From assembly GCA_035771165.1 (NCBI GenBank), contig JAWNZC010000232.1, forward strand, positions 3,785,501-3,849,500: DNA of 64,000 nucleotides. The letters are read 5' to 3'. Below are positions 21,231 through 30,826 of this stretch, piece by piece (within the stretch, counting starts at the first letter, position 1; the number at the start of each line of letters is the position of its first letter). The notes beneath the pieces are model-generated. The model made no database searches, was not told where the DNA came from, and worked only from the letters and a program-made list of their open reading frames with translations. The DNA is from Paragorgia papillata. Its lineage: Eukaryota > Cnidaria > Anthozoa > Scleralcyonacea > Coralliidae. The translations under genes were made by a program, and so were the position numbers.

Positions 21231-21360
21231 TTAAATCTGATCCACAGATGTAAACTACGTTTAACATAGCCTTAAATGTCACTTAAAGGTTTCCAACAAG
21301 TTAAAGTCGCATTTAAGCTCGCTGAAGTTGTCGTAAATGTAGCATTTTGCAAGATTATTA

Positions 21361-21551
21361 AATTCTTTCCTGGAGCTAGAGCAGCTCTTCGAGGTTGGGA
21401 AGTTCCAGATTGTAGTGGAGAAATACGGCTAACTTGCGTTGGTTGTACAGGAAGCGAGCAGTACTTGGCCAGTTGCAGGCATCGAGGATGGGCGAAATAC
21501 GATTGCTTGCACTTCTTAGGTGCCGCGATGTCCTATGTAATAGCGGAACAG
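21361..21551 (+). pseudogene. decayed half SRCR (scavenger receptor cysteine-rich) exon
   Basis: The frame reads FPGARAALRGW...GCTGSEQYLASCRHRGWAKYDCLH, the second half of an SRCR domain. It is closely related to the intact exon at 51.9 kb (GARAAL, CTGSE.YLASC.HRGW). The first half, with GG(V/R)VEV and WG.VCDD-type sequence, is missing. The position of WLD(E/D)V reads IRLTCV, and the final A.V.C is degraded. A donor-like CAGGTAAAT follows at 21549-21556. It is probably a pseudo-exon of a secreted or membrane SRCR protein, cut off by the TTAA elements just upstream. Confidence 0.7.
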
Positions 21552-21579
21552 GTAAATCAATTGCAAATTGTTTAGCTCA

Positions 21580-22660
21580 ATTCAGGAAAGAAATTGCTGA
21601 AAATACGTAAATGCAACACCTAACGCGATTTCTCTGCAATCTGATTGCTTCCTGAGCGATTTTTGCAAACCGGTGAAGACCGGTTATTACTAAAATTGAA
21701 AAATTAAAATAAAAAAATCATAGTATCAAATTGTATTCCATATTTATATCATATAATATTGCATTTACAGAAAGAAAAACTTCAAATACGGCAATGTTTA
21801 CGGTGACTGAAAATGTTTTGGTTGATTTATGGTTTGGTTAAAAGTCGGATTCTTTTCTCTTTGCTGTTTGCACTAATTAAGAACTGTAGAATATGTAGGA
21901 TCGTAGATGGCTGAGGGGATGCCATTTTTGTGACTACCGCTGACGTAGATCAGCCACGTTGCCAGCGTGCTTGTCTTGAACAGCATTTATGTCATACTGG
22001 ACAGCCCTCGCCAGATATTTGACACAATCACCACAGAGTCGATAAGAGTCGCCAAGTATTTGAGAAGTATTCGCGCTGTTTGTAAGGGCTACAATAATCG
22101 TAAGTGAAAATGAAAATCGTATTTTGATTGCTCTTTTGAAGTGTTTTTATACTGCTTTATAAATACTTCTTTTTTGGAGTGGTTTCTGTTATTGATCAGT
22201 TACAGGAAAAAAAGTAGTTTCACAACTCTGATAGTCGTATTTAATATGACAAACGGGGTAGCAGATATGCGCAAGGGTGATAGAAAGGGAAGAAAATAAT
22301 GTTGCGTATACGCATATAGAGGGGAGCATCGAATTTGGAAATGCGATTTAATTAGAAAGTTATCACCAGACGACAAGAGCAAAGCAGCCAAGAAAGCAGG
22401 AGATTGTTACAGACGTAACAATCATCCATCTTGGTAGTGCACGCACAAGAAGCCTGCAGTGTAGCGTCAGTGGTTTATTGTGGTTATCGATATAATCACC
22501 ACAATTTTTTTCATCGGTAAAAAGGTGTAGCTCACAGCTAGAATACTTCTCTGACCAGATGATGGCACAGCATTCGAGCGATGTTCTGTCCCGATAGCCC
22601 ACTAGCCCACAAACACAGAGTATAAACTAGCCCAGAGAAACCAATTATATTAATTACTTC
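21580..22660. other. non-coding stretch, no recognised content
   Basis: No gene, repeat or splice-bounded exon of a known family was found here. Confidence 0.35.
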
Positions 22661-22661
22661 C

Positions 22662-22670
22662 GCCTCTCTC

Positions 22671-22703
<33 letters not shown>

Positions 22704-23580
22704 TTCTCTCTTTCTCTCTTTCTCTCTTTCTCTCTTTCTCTCTTTCTCTCTTTCTCTCTTTCTCTCTTTCTCTCTTTCTCTCTTTCTCTCTTTCTCTCTT
22801 TCTCTCTTTCTCTCTTTCTCTCTTTCTCTCTTTCTCCCTTTCTCCCTTTCTCCCTTTCTCCCTTTCTCCCTTTCTCCCTTTCTTCCTTTCTCCCTTTCTC
22901 CCTTTCTCCCTTTCTCCCTTTCTCCCTTTCTCCCTTTCTCCCTTTCTCCCTTTCTCCCTTTCTCCCTTTCTCCCTTTCTCCCTTTCTCCCTTTCTCCCTT
23001 TCTCCCTTTCTCCCTTTCTCCCTTTCTCCCTTTCTCCCTTTCTCCCTTTCTCCCTTTCTCCCTTTCTCCCTTTCTCCCTTTCTCCCTTTCTCCCTTTCTC
23101 CCTTTCTCCCTTTCTCCCTTTCTCCCTTTCTCCCTTTCTCCCTTTCTCCCTTTCTCTCCCTTTTCTCCCTTTCTCCCTTTCTCCCTTTCTCCCTTTCTCC
23201 CCTTTCTCCCTTTCTCCCTTTCTCCCTTTCTCCCTTTCTCCCTTTTCTCCTTTCTCCCTTTCTCCCTTTCTCCCTTTCTCCCTTTCTCCCTTTCTCCCTT
23301 TCTCCCTTTCTCCCTTTCTCCCTTTCTCCCTTTCTCCCTTTCTCCCTTTCTCCCTTTCTCCCTTTCTCCCTTTCTCCCTTTCTCCCTTTCTCTCTTTCTC
23401 TCTTTCTCTCTTTCTCTCTTTCTCTCTTTCTCTCTTTCTCTCTTTCTCTCTTTCTCTCTTTCTCTCTTTCTCTCTTTCTCTCTTTCTCTCTTTCTCTCTT
23501 TCTCTCTTTCTCTCTTTCTCTCTTTCTCTCTTTCTCTCTTTCTCTCTTTCTCTCTTTCTCTCTTTCTCTCTTTCTCTCTT
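22662..23580. repeat. ~0.9-kb polypyrimidine tract of 8-bp units
   Basis: The plus strand is almost pure pyrimidine. The flanks are TTTCTCTC repeats (about 22690-22830 and 23385-23580) and the centre is the variant TTTCTCCC (about 22830-23385), with a few one-base slips near 23150-23250. The long minus-strand frames that read as repeated Glu-Arg-Lys are a consequence of the repeat, not genes. Confidence 0.95.
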
Positions 23581-23589
23581 CCCAGATAG

Positions 23590-24211
23590 GGAAAGTTTGT
23601 GTTCCTTTTGGAAACAGCCCAGCTTTCTTTCAAATTCGGGCATTTACCTTTGGCGTGGTATTGGTTCGCTTTGAATTTTTCAACCCTTAGTTTGTTAATA
23701 GGAACGTAGACTTTGTCTTGACTTCAAGATAGTTTAGATAGTTATTTTTTAGATTTGCTAGAGAACAAAATATTTGTCGTTTTCTTTTGCTTCCGATATC
23801 CATTAACGGCACATTTTGGTCCGTTTTTGTAAAAAGGAATGCACGAACTCGTTCCGATAATGCAAAGCGGAACAAAATATTCCGATTTAGCTGCGAAGTC
23901 CAAAACGTTCGGCTTTAAGTGGGGAACAATATGTTCTCAGATGTTCCACTTTACATTGTTCCGCTTCACTAAAAAAGAACCCACTCTTGACAAAGAAAAT
24001 TTGTCAAACATCTTATTACGATTGTTTACACGCAGCAATAGAATTAATATCAAATTAACTTCAAAATTATTCATAATAATAAGCTTGAAAATAAGAACAC
24101 GCTCGATCATGCCCGACTTTTGCGATTTCATTGGCTTGGTGTTACAATAGAGGTTCAACTCCTTTAGCATAAATAGGGAACACATGTACAAGGCTTATAA
24201 GGTAAACAGAA
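23590..24211. other. non-coding stretch before the recombinase gene
   Basis: No recognised gene. It should hold the left end and 5' flank of the recombinase-helicase element, but no inverted repeat matching the right side near 35.0-35.5 kb was found by eye. Confidence 0.35.
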
Positions 24212-24999
24212 ATGCAAGGTGGCAGAATTCCGATCGACTGGTCCAAGATTGCTGGAGCACGAGAACGTCCGAAGAGATTACACCTTCGACCAAGCGAGAA
24301 CTCTCTGTACAACTGTCCAGTCGGGAGTTGTGAACACGAAGGATTTGGGACAAAACGAGGACTGAGAAAGCACATGCATTCAATACACCCATGGTTCTAT
24401 TACTTTGACGAAAAACCATCGACAACCGCCACGTCGGGGCACCATCAGTTGCAGAGCAAACCGGCAAATCTGGCACAAAAACCAGAGAAAGGAAGACGCA
24501 GCTTCGACACATCGAATATCCCATCTTACTCCATGTCCAGCCCAGCAGGTAGCGAATTTGCATCGTGGTTAAACAGCGCTGCAGGTGGTGGAAAAAGTAT
24601 GACACAAGCTAATCAAACCGCCAAGAGATGTCTGAAGTTCTTAAAGATATGCTATGAAGATGAAGATGCGGTGTTGACGGACGATATCATAGACTTTTGC
24701 CTGGGTTCGCCAACAATCCTATGCAAATTTATAACGACAATGGAAGAAAAATGGAAGTTGAGTTACGCTGGCCAAATGGCGTACTTGAATGCTATTGCCG
24801 ATTTAATCGATTATCGAAGAATAAAATTACCTTGTCGCAAAGTTCTGGAAAATGTCAGTGTGACGGAAATTTATTTGAAACGAGCCAAAAAGTGCATCGG
24901 TAAAATGATGAAGGTGCAATGGACCAAAGACATGGATATCGATACATTAGAAGCCAAAGGGAACTGGGCGACTATGGAAGAAATGCTGGAGGTCATACC
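24212..24999 (+). pseudogene. tyrosine recombinase gene, 5' half (C2H2 finger and core-binding region)
   Basis: The frame starts at ATG 24212. Residues 35-59 form a C2H2 zinc finger (Cys35, Cys40, His54, His59). Residues about 95-250 are alpha-helical and resemble the N-terminal, SAM-like, core-binding part of tyrosine recombinases. The gene is cut at 24999 by an insertion with a 9-bp target duplication. The frame resumes exactly at 30827 with the catalytic half. Without the insertion the two halves would give a protein of about 611 residues. The finger probably adds sequence-specific DNA binding. The stop at 25001 belongs to the inserted element. Confidence 0.75.
24991..24999 (+). repeat. 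target-site duplication, left copy (GGTCATACC)
   Basis: The same nine bases occur at 30818-30826, immediately outside the two ends of the inserted long-TIR element. Both copies keep the recombinase reading frame. Confidence 0.85.
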
Positions 25000-25603
25000 A
25001 TAGGTAGCCCAAGCACTATCACGTACAGTCTACACGTACTGTTATATAATATATTTAAAGGTTGGCAAGTAAATTCACTAGTTCAACTCACCACTTGAAT
25101 AAATGTCAATACTATTCGCAAATACGAACCTAAATCAATAAAAAAAAACCCTACTTCTATAAACACAAATAATCGTACTAACTTGTCACGAACGTTTGTT
25201 ACTTAAAACTGTTGTGAAACACCAGAAATTAGTGAAAACAAACGGAGTTTTGTCGAAAAAATTGCCGTACCTATGCGTGGTGCAAAAATCCTGTTTGACG
25301 CCATCATTCGTGAGCAAATATAAGGCATGTCATTGGTCAATCGGCAAAACAAAAAAATTATGTCTACGTGATAAATTTGACCAACCGGGGGGGGGGGGCT
25401 ATTGCATCAGTGCAGTAAAAAAGATTCGGTGTAATAAATACAAACTTTTTGTACGTAAAAGTTTATATAAGTATAACCGTGCTAGAAATGGAGCGGCAAG
25501 AACGGAAAGGATCCTGTCCCAATGTTCGTTGTCTTATATGGTAAGTGGCTAAAAATTCTCAATCTTTTTTTCTTAAAATAGAAGGAAGCCAGTTAGTGGC
25601 TTA

Positions 25604-25628
25604 TTTTTTTTTTTTTTTTTTTTTTTTT
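25604..25628 (-). other. poly(A) tail of the minus-strand LINE (seen as T-run)
   Basis: A run of about 25 T starts exactly where the inverted-repeat arm ends and lies downstream of the LINE ORF on the minus strand, marking the LINE 3' end. Confidence 0.75.
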
Positions 25629-25827
25629 AATCAGTTTCTAAATTAGCATATTACAGAAATAATTATAATAATTAATTACAATAATAATGCAATTTATGGT
25701 CAGTTTAAAACATAAATCATGTTTCCATAACATAAACCGCCAATACAATACAATAAATCACAATATTACTGACATACGATACAGATACTAATGTTTTAAG
25801 AAAACAAACAGAAAGTTTAGAAAATAA

Positions 25828-28800
25828 TTATTCGAAAAGAGAGGTATTAGACAAAAATTTATCGGAGTAGAAATTAATAAGCTTTCTCCTAAATCCAAGA
25901 AGTGATTCCGACTCTCTAATATGTAATGGTAAAATATTCCATAAACGACACACGCGGACAAAAAAAGAATTCTTAAATGCTTCAGTTCTACTAAAGGGGA
26001 TCTTTAAAGTAAGATAATCAATATTTCTAAGAGGCTTATCACATGAACGAAAGGTCACATAGTTAGAAATGTCTACATGACATAAATGCCTAAGGCATTT
26101 GAACAAAAAGATGATATCACAAATTTCTCTGCGATAGGCCAACGGAAGCAAGTGCAAGTGATTAAGACGTTCGGGATATGATAGTTGCCTCCCAACAATA
26201 AACCTGGTGGCCCTTCGCTGAATGCGTTCAAGTGCTATTATGTTTCTCTTAGTATGTGGTGACCATACCACACTGGCATATTCCAGTCGAGACCTAACCC
26301 AAGTAATATATAGCAACTTCTTAATGCTCGAGTCACTGATGTCCTTACAAGAGCGATATAAAACATTCAGCATCTTTTGCGCCTTAGCTGTGGCATAATC
26401 AACATGATTATTCCAGCTTAAATTGTGGGTTATAAGAACTCCAAGGTCCTTTTCAACCTCCACACGTTCTAACTTCATATTCCCTAAATAGTAATCTCTT
26501 TCAAAAACTGACTTGATACGAGCAATACGCAGTACCTTACACTTCTTAACGTTAAATTCCATACCCCAGGTAGATGCCCATTTGCACAAATTAGTGAGGT
26601 CATTCTGTAATTTGATTCCATCATCCTGACCAAGAATTAAGCGGAAACATTTGGAATCATCCGCAAAAAGCGGCAAGGATGTGCCCTGTGATATTGAACT
26701 AGGCATATCATTTATGAATATCAAAAACAACAGGGGTCCTAATATGGACCCCTGAGGAACTCCAGACGTTACAGGTAAGAAAGTGGACTTCTCACCGTTA
26801 ATTACAACTCTTTGCCTTCTACCAGTCAGGTAGGACCGGAACCATGACAGTAGCGAGCCCTTAATGCCAAGGCATTCAAGCTTGATCAGTAATCTTTCGT
26901 GAGGAACCCTGTCAAAGGCCTTTGAGAAATCAAGGTAGATAACATCGACCTGTTGCTTTTTTTCGAGAGCCAAAGAGAAATGATGAACTACTTGAGTCAG
27001 CTGGGTAACAGTAGATTTACCAGGCAAGAAGCCATGCTGCCACTCAGTGAGATGTGGGGAGACAAACTCATACGTGTGATGGAAAACTTGCTTCTCAAAT
27101 AATTTCGACAAAACATCCAAAAGAGATATTCCTCTATAATTGAGCACTTGTGACTTTGCCTCACTTTTGTAAATAGGAACTAAGTTAGCATCCTTCCATT
27201 TCTCAGGAAATTGCCCCAGATTTAATGACATATTAAACAGTTCGCACAAAGATGGTGCGATTTCGTCAGCACAGGCACGTAATAATTTTAGAGATATACC
27301 CAAAGAAGCTTTAGTAACATCAAGTGATTTGAGTTCATTAAGCACACTCTCATTGCTAACAATAAAACCCATAAGCTCAGATTCAACACCATAATTAGGA
27401 ATTGGCAGAGAATTAATATCTGACATATCTGGTGGAACAAAAACAGAGTGAAAGTAGGCATTAAATAAATTCGCCTGATCTAATGGCTTAGACGCATGTA
27501 CTGAACCGTATTCGACAACTCCGGGGATACTATTTGAATTAGTAATGAACTTGTAGTATTTCCAAAATTTACGCGGATTAACCTTAAGACAATCACCAAG
27601 ATCGTTTAAGTGACTACGCTTCTTGAACTTAATAAGTTTCTTGACTTGATGTCTAATATTGCGAAACTTAGCCCATTGATGAATAGAGTCGTTCTTCTTC
27701 GCTTTGCGTCTAATTCTGTTTTTCTTCCTCAACAATTTCATTACTTCACCGTCGATCCACGGCGGTCTATTTGCGTCTTTAATAATTATCTTGGGAACAA
27801 ATTCGTCAATGCATGTTAACAATAGATCTTCCCAACAAGCAAGGCTGCTGTCAATGTCACCTTCCACATTAGCTGTGTCCCATGGGAGTGATCTCAATGT
27901 TGACTTTAAACCGCATAAATCAGCTTGTTTAATATTATAAACAGTACGCCGATGTTTTTTTAAGCGATTTGTTCTGATAAGTAAAGAAAAGGCAACCACA
28001 TAGTGGTCTGAGAGTATAAGGTCAGCGTTTACATTGACATCAGATATTTCATCAGGATAATTACTTAGGATTAAATCCAAGATAGCCTGGTTGCCGTTGG
28101 AAACTCTGGTAGGATCCGTGACTACTTGAGTGAGATAATTCGTGTTAATTAAGTCGCAGAATTCGGTTCCGAAAGCAGAATTTTCAGTATCAGTTACAAC
28201 ATCCCAATCAATGTGTGGCATATTGAAGTCACCAAGTATACACAGCCTGTTGGACTCACCATGCAAGTTATTCAGCATTGTTCCAAAATAATCAATGAAT
28301 AAAGTACAATCCGGTGGACGATAGCAAACACAAAGGGTAACTTTCACGCTGTTAGAAGGATAAATTTCACAAACCAGTATTTCAGAGTTCGGGGGTTCAA
28401 GATCTGGTCTTCTGAATGCTAAGATGTCTGCCTTGATTGCTAGTAAGACTCCACCACCTCTCCGGTTTCCCTCTCTGTCCCTTCTAAAGATATTGTAGTT
28501 GTCAGTAGGAAGGATTTCATTATCAAAGTAATCGGACCTTAACCACGTCTCCGTCACAGCAACCACATCCAAATTATTCCCATAAACCAGGCCTTGAAAT
28601 TCAATAAGTTTGTTACATAAGGAGCGGCTATTGAGAAGAGCACAGCGAAGACCATTACTGCTCTTGGAAGCCAAGGCATTCAATCCCCCTAAACAAGCAA
28701 CAGGTGTAGACGATGTAGATTCATCGATATTTCCAGCAGTTGTAAAATTAGAATTAGACACAGGACTACTGTTTGTTGACTCCACAGATGGTAAAATACA

Positions 28801-29271
28801 ATCATTACAAATCCACTGAGATGTAGACAAATTTGCGAGACCGTTGTATTCAGCCGACGATTTGCCAATACACCTTGCATGAAACCAAGTGATACACCGG
28901 TGGCATTGAATAGCTCGCCGACGACAGCTCTTGGAACATAAACCACACAAGTATGTTATTGGGCCCGGATTTCGTTCTAAATCCCCAGCCATATACAGCA
29001 GACACAGAGAAAATCCCGTTTGTTTAAACAGTCGAAGACCAGTTAAAACGGCCAGCTTCAAAGACAACGAATTCCGAGTGCGACATCGAGCAGACATTCG
29101 AAGTGGTCGATTAAAGTTGATATGTGGCGTAGATAGAATAATTCCTTGAAGCAACTTGTTCGCAGGTAAGTTATAAACAGCTTGGCGTTGTTTCAGGTTG
29201 CCAAAAAGCAGATATAAGTAAAGGACAGCAATTAACTGCCGGAGCCCTAACTTAACACAACCATCCGCCAT
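25828..29271 (-). CDS. LINE polyprotein, APE endonuclease plus reverse transcriptase, intact frame (CR1-like)
   Basis: One open frame of 1,147 residues. It has a hydrophobic N-terminus (about 1-30), a 2A-like site DLERNPGP at 97-104, a PHD-type Cys/His finger at 108-158 (CGLC...CHRC...HARC...CNDC), and an APE endonuclease with VTETW (239-243), GDFN (347-350), LDLILSN and SDH (421-423). The reverse transcriptase has YLDFSKAFD (779-787), GVPQGSILGP (837-846) and FADD (869-872). It would nick target DNA and copy its RNA into it. The usual GPDGIS segment of the reverse transcriptase reads KASLGIS, two or three residues short. The element ends in poly(A) and sits inside the long-TIR element. It appears young. 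Clade: CR1-like, not certain. Confidence 0.88.
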   Translation of the reverse strand: MADGCVKLGLRQLIAVLYLYLLFGNLKQRQAVYNLPANKLLQGIILSTPHINFNRPLRMSARCRTRNSLSLKLAVLTGLRLFKQTGFSLCLLYMAGDLERNPGPITYLCGLCSKSCRRRAIQCHRCITWFHARCIGKSSAEYNGLANLSTSQWICNDCILPSVESTNSSPVSNSNFTTAGNIDESTSSTPVACLGGLNALASKSSNGLRCALLNSRSLCNKLIEFQGLVYGNNLDVVAVTETWLRSDYFDNEILPTDNYNIFRRDREGNRRGGGVLLAIKADILAFRRPDLEPPNSEILVCEIYPSNSVKVTLCVCYRPPDCTLFIDYFGTMLNNLHGESNRLCILGDFNMPHIDWDVVTDTENSAFGTEFCDLINTNYLTQVVTDPTRVSNGNQAILDLILSNYPDEISDVNVNADLILSDHYVVAFSLLIRTNRLKKHRRTVYNIKQADLCGLKSTLRSLPWDTANVEGDIDSSLACWEDLLLTCIDEFVPKIIIKDANRPPWIDGEVMKLLRKKNRIRRKAKKNDSIHQWAKFRNIRHQVKKLIKFKKRSHLNDLGDCLKVNPRKFWKYYKFITNSNSIPGVVEYGSVHASKPLDQANLFNAYFHSVFVPPDMSDINSLPIPNYGVESELMGFIVSNESVLNELKSLDVTKASLGISLKLLRACADEIAPSLCELFNMSLNLGQFPEKWKDANLVPIYKSEAKSQVLNYRGISLLDVLSKLFEKQVFHHTYEFVSPHLTEWQHGFLPGKSTVTQLTQVVHHFSLALEKKQQVDVIYLDFSKAFDRVPHERLLIKLECLGIKGSLLSWFRSYLTGRRQRVVINGEKSTFLPVTSGVPQGSILGPLLFLIFINDMPSSISQGTSLPLFADDSKCFRLILGQDDGIKLQNDLTNLCKWASTWGMEFNVKKCKVLRIARIKSVFERDYYLGNMKLERVEVEKDLGVLITHNLSWNNHVDYATAKAQKMLNVLYRSCKDISDSSIKKLLYITWVRSRLEYASVVWSPHTKRNIIALERIQRRATRFIVGRQLSYPERLNHLHLLPLAYRREICDIIFLFKCLRHLCHVDISNYVTFRSCDKPLRNIDYLTLKIPFSRTEAFKNSFFVRVCRLWNILPLHIRESESLLGFRRKLINFYSDKFLSNTSLFE

Positions 29272-30225
29272 TAGTGATTAGATTAATGATTAATACTGGC
29301 TTTGACAGACATTTGGCGGAGTTCATTGTTATTTATGCAAGACGACTCATTGTTGTTTGCATACAGGCTTGCAGCAATTTTTTGCAGCTCATCATATATT
29401 CAACTGAATGCGAAATTAATTTTTAGTTCGTACAGAAAAACCTCTGATTTCTTGTCGTCGAGCAATTGCTTCTCAAAAGATAGTGATAAAAGTATAAAAC
29501 ATAGCGATTTTTCCTTTCAAATTTTCCACATTTAAGCTTAGAAATCAGCAAATATTCTGAATAAATCAAATGTTTATCTACACGACGGACATACTTTTCT
29601 ATTACAAACAATACACTTTCACTTTTAATACAAGGACACAAAAAGACACTTTATATATTAAATATAAATGCCTGAGTTTTCTACCTGTTTTATCCACTTC
29701 CATTAGTTCCATATCATTTATATGCACGAGTCCGAAAAAACGTATGAAATATGCCGCAAAACCAAAAAAAAACAGTAAAACAGAAAACATAAGATTGCAC
29801 AGAGGAAAGAGTTGAAAAAGCAATTCCGTTACCTGCTCATGTCTTCGATGAAATGACAAAAACCCAAGATATCTTGTTTCGAACGACGTATTAAAGCTTA
29901 ACTGTAATTGCACATCCACTAATCCACGGACCACGGCACTAGTTTGATATATAGAAAGCACAAAAACCAACATTGACTCTAGCTTGCATGTCCTATACAC
30001 ATGCAGTTGATCGTTTGATTGCTTTTTTTTCGAAATCACTCTAGCTGAAGTCTTTTATAATAGATGAAATAAAACAGTATATATTCGGCAACCAATATAT
30101 CCTACGGAGTATAGTCAGAGATCTTCAATGTCCACTAATAGTTTAATACCGGCGAACAACAATGATTTGTCTTGCATAAATAACAATGAACTCCGCCAAA
30201 TGTCTGTCAAAGCCAGTATTAAAGC
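29272..30225 (-). mobile_element. 5' UTR of the LINE with terminal inverted pair
   Basis: This 0.95-kb region extends from the LINE ATG to the right arm of the host element. About 65 bp next to the ATG (29290-29357, ACTGGCTTTGACAGACATTT...) recur inverted at the far end (30157-30228). An internal minus-strand frame (30039-29602, 145 residues, hydrophobic) is not recognised. Promoter function is expected but not shown. Confidence 0.55.
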
Positions 30226-30817
30226 CACTAACTGGCTTCCTTCTATTTTAAGCAAAAAAGATTGAGAATTTTTAGCCACTTACCATATAAGACAACGAAC
30301 ATTGGGACAGGATCCTTTCCGTTCTTGCCGCTCCATTTCTAACACGGTTATACTTATATAAACTTTTACGTACAAAAAGTTTGTATTTATTACACCGAAT
30401 CTTTTTTACTGCACTGATGCAATAACCCCCCCGGTTGGTCAAATTTATCACGTAGACATAATTTTTTTGTTTTGCCGATTGACCAATGACATGCCTTATA
30501 TTTGCTCACGAATGATGGCGTCAAACAGATTTTTGCACCACGCATAGGTACGGCAATTTTTTCGACAAAACTCCGTTTGTTTTCACTAGTTTCTGGTGTT
30601 TCACAACAGTTTTAAGCAACAAACGTTCGTGACAAGTTAGTACGATTATTTGGGTTTATAGAAGTGTTTTTTTTTTACTGATTTACGTTCGTATTTGCGA
30701 ATAGTATTGACATTTATTCAAGTGGTGAGTTGAACTAGTGAATTTACTTGCCAACCTTTAAGTATATTATATAACAGTACGTGATAGACTGTACATGATA
30801 GTGCTTGGGCTACCTAT

Positions 30818-30826
30818 GGTCATACC
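30818..30826 (+). repeat. target-site duplication, right copy (GGTCATACC)
   Basis: Identical to 24991-24999. See the left copy. Confidence 0.85.

Larger units (their letters stand above)
25000..30817. mobile_element. long-TIR element, Mutator-like by target duplication, inside the recombinase gene
   Basis: The ends are ATAGGTAGCCCAAGC and its complement, and the arms match for about 600 bp (25000 to about 25604, and about 30226 to 30817) with scattered mismatches and a G/C-run of different length. A 9-bp target duplication and long arms fit Mutator-like transposons. The arms almost meet, so without the LINE the element is a foldback of about 1.2 kb with no transposase. An open frame at 25196-25552 lies wholly in the left arm and is not kept in the right arm, so it is not called a gene. 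Confidence 0.8.

Noticed and set aside
21930..22100. Cysteine-containing frame as an EGF- or ShK-like exon
   Set aside because: Stops interrupt it and cysteine spacing fits no module.
22650..23643. Two ~328-codon minus-strand frames of repeated Glu-Arg-Lys
   Set aside because: They arise because the 8-bp polypyrimidine repeat has no stop on that strand; not a protein gene.
25196..25552. 118-residue frame in the left arm of the long-TIR element
   Set aside because: The matching right arm does not keep the frame because the G/C-run differs in length; probably chance.
29602..30039. 145-residue hydrophobic minus-strand frame as LINE ORF1
   Set aside because: No RNA-binding or coiled-coil features; lies in the 5' UTR and is rich in Phe/Leu from T-rich DNA.
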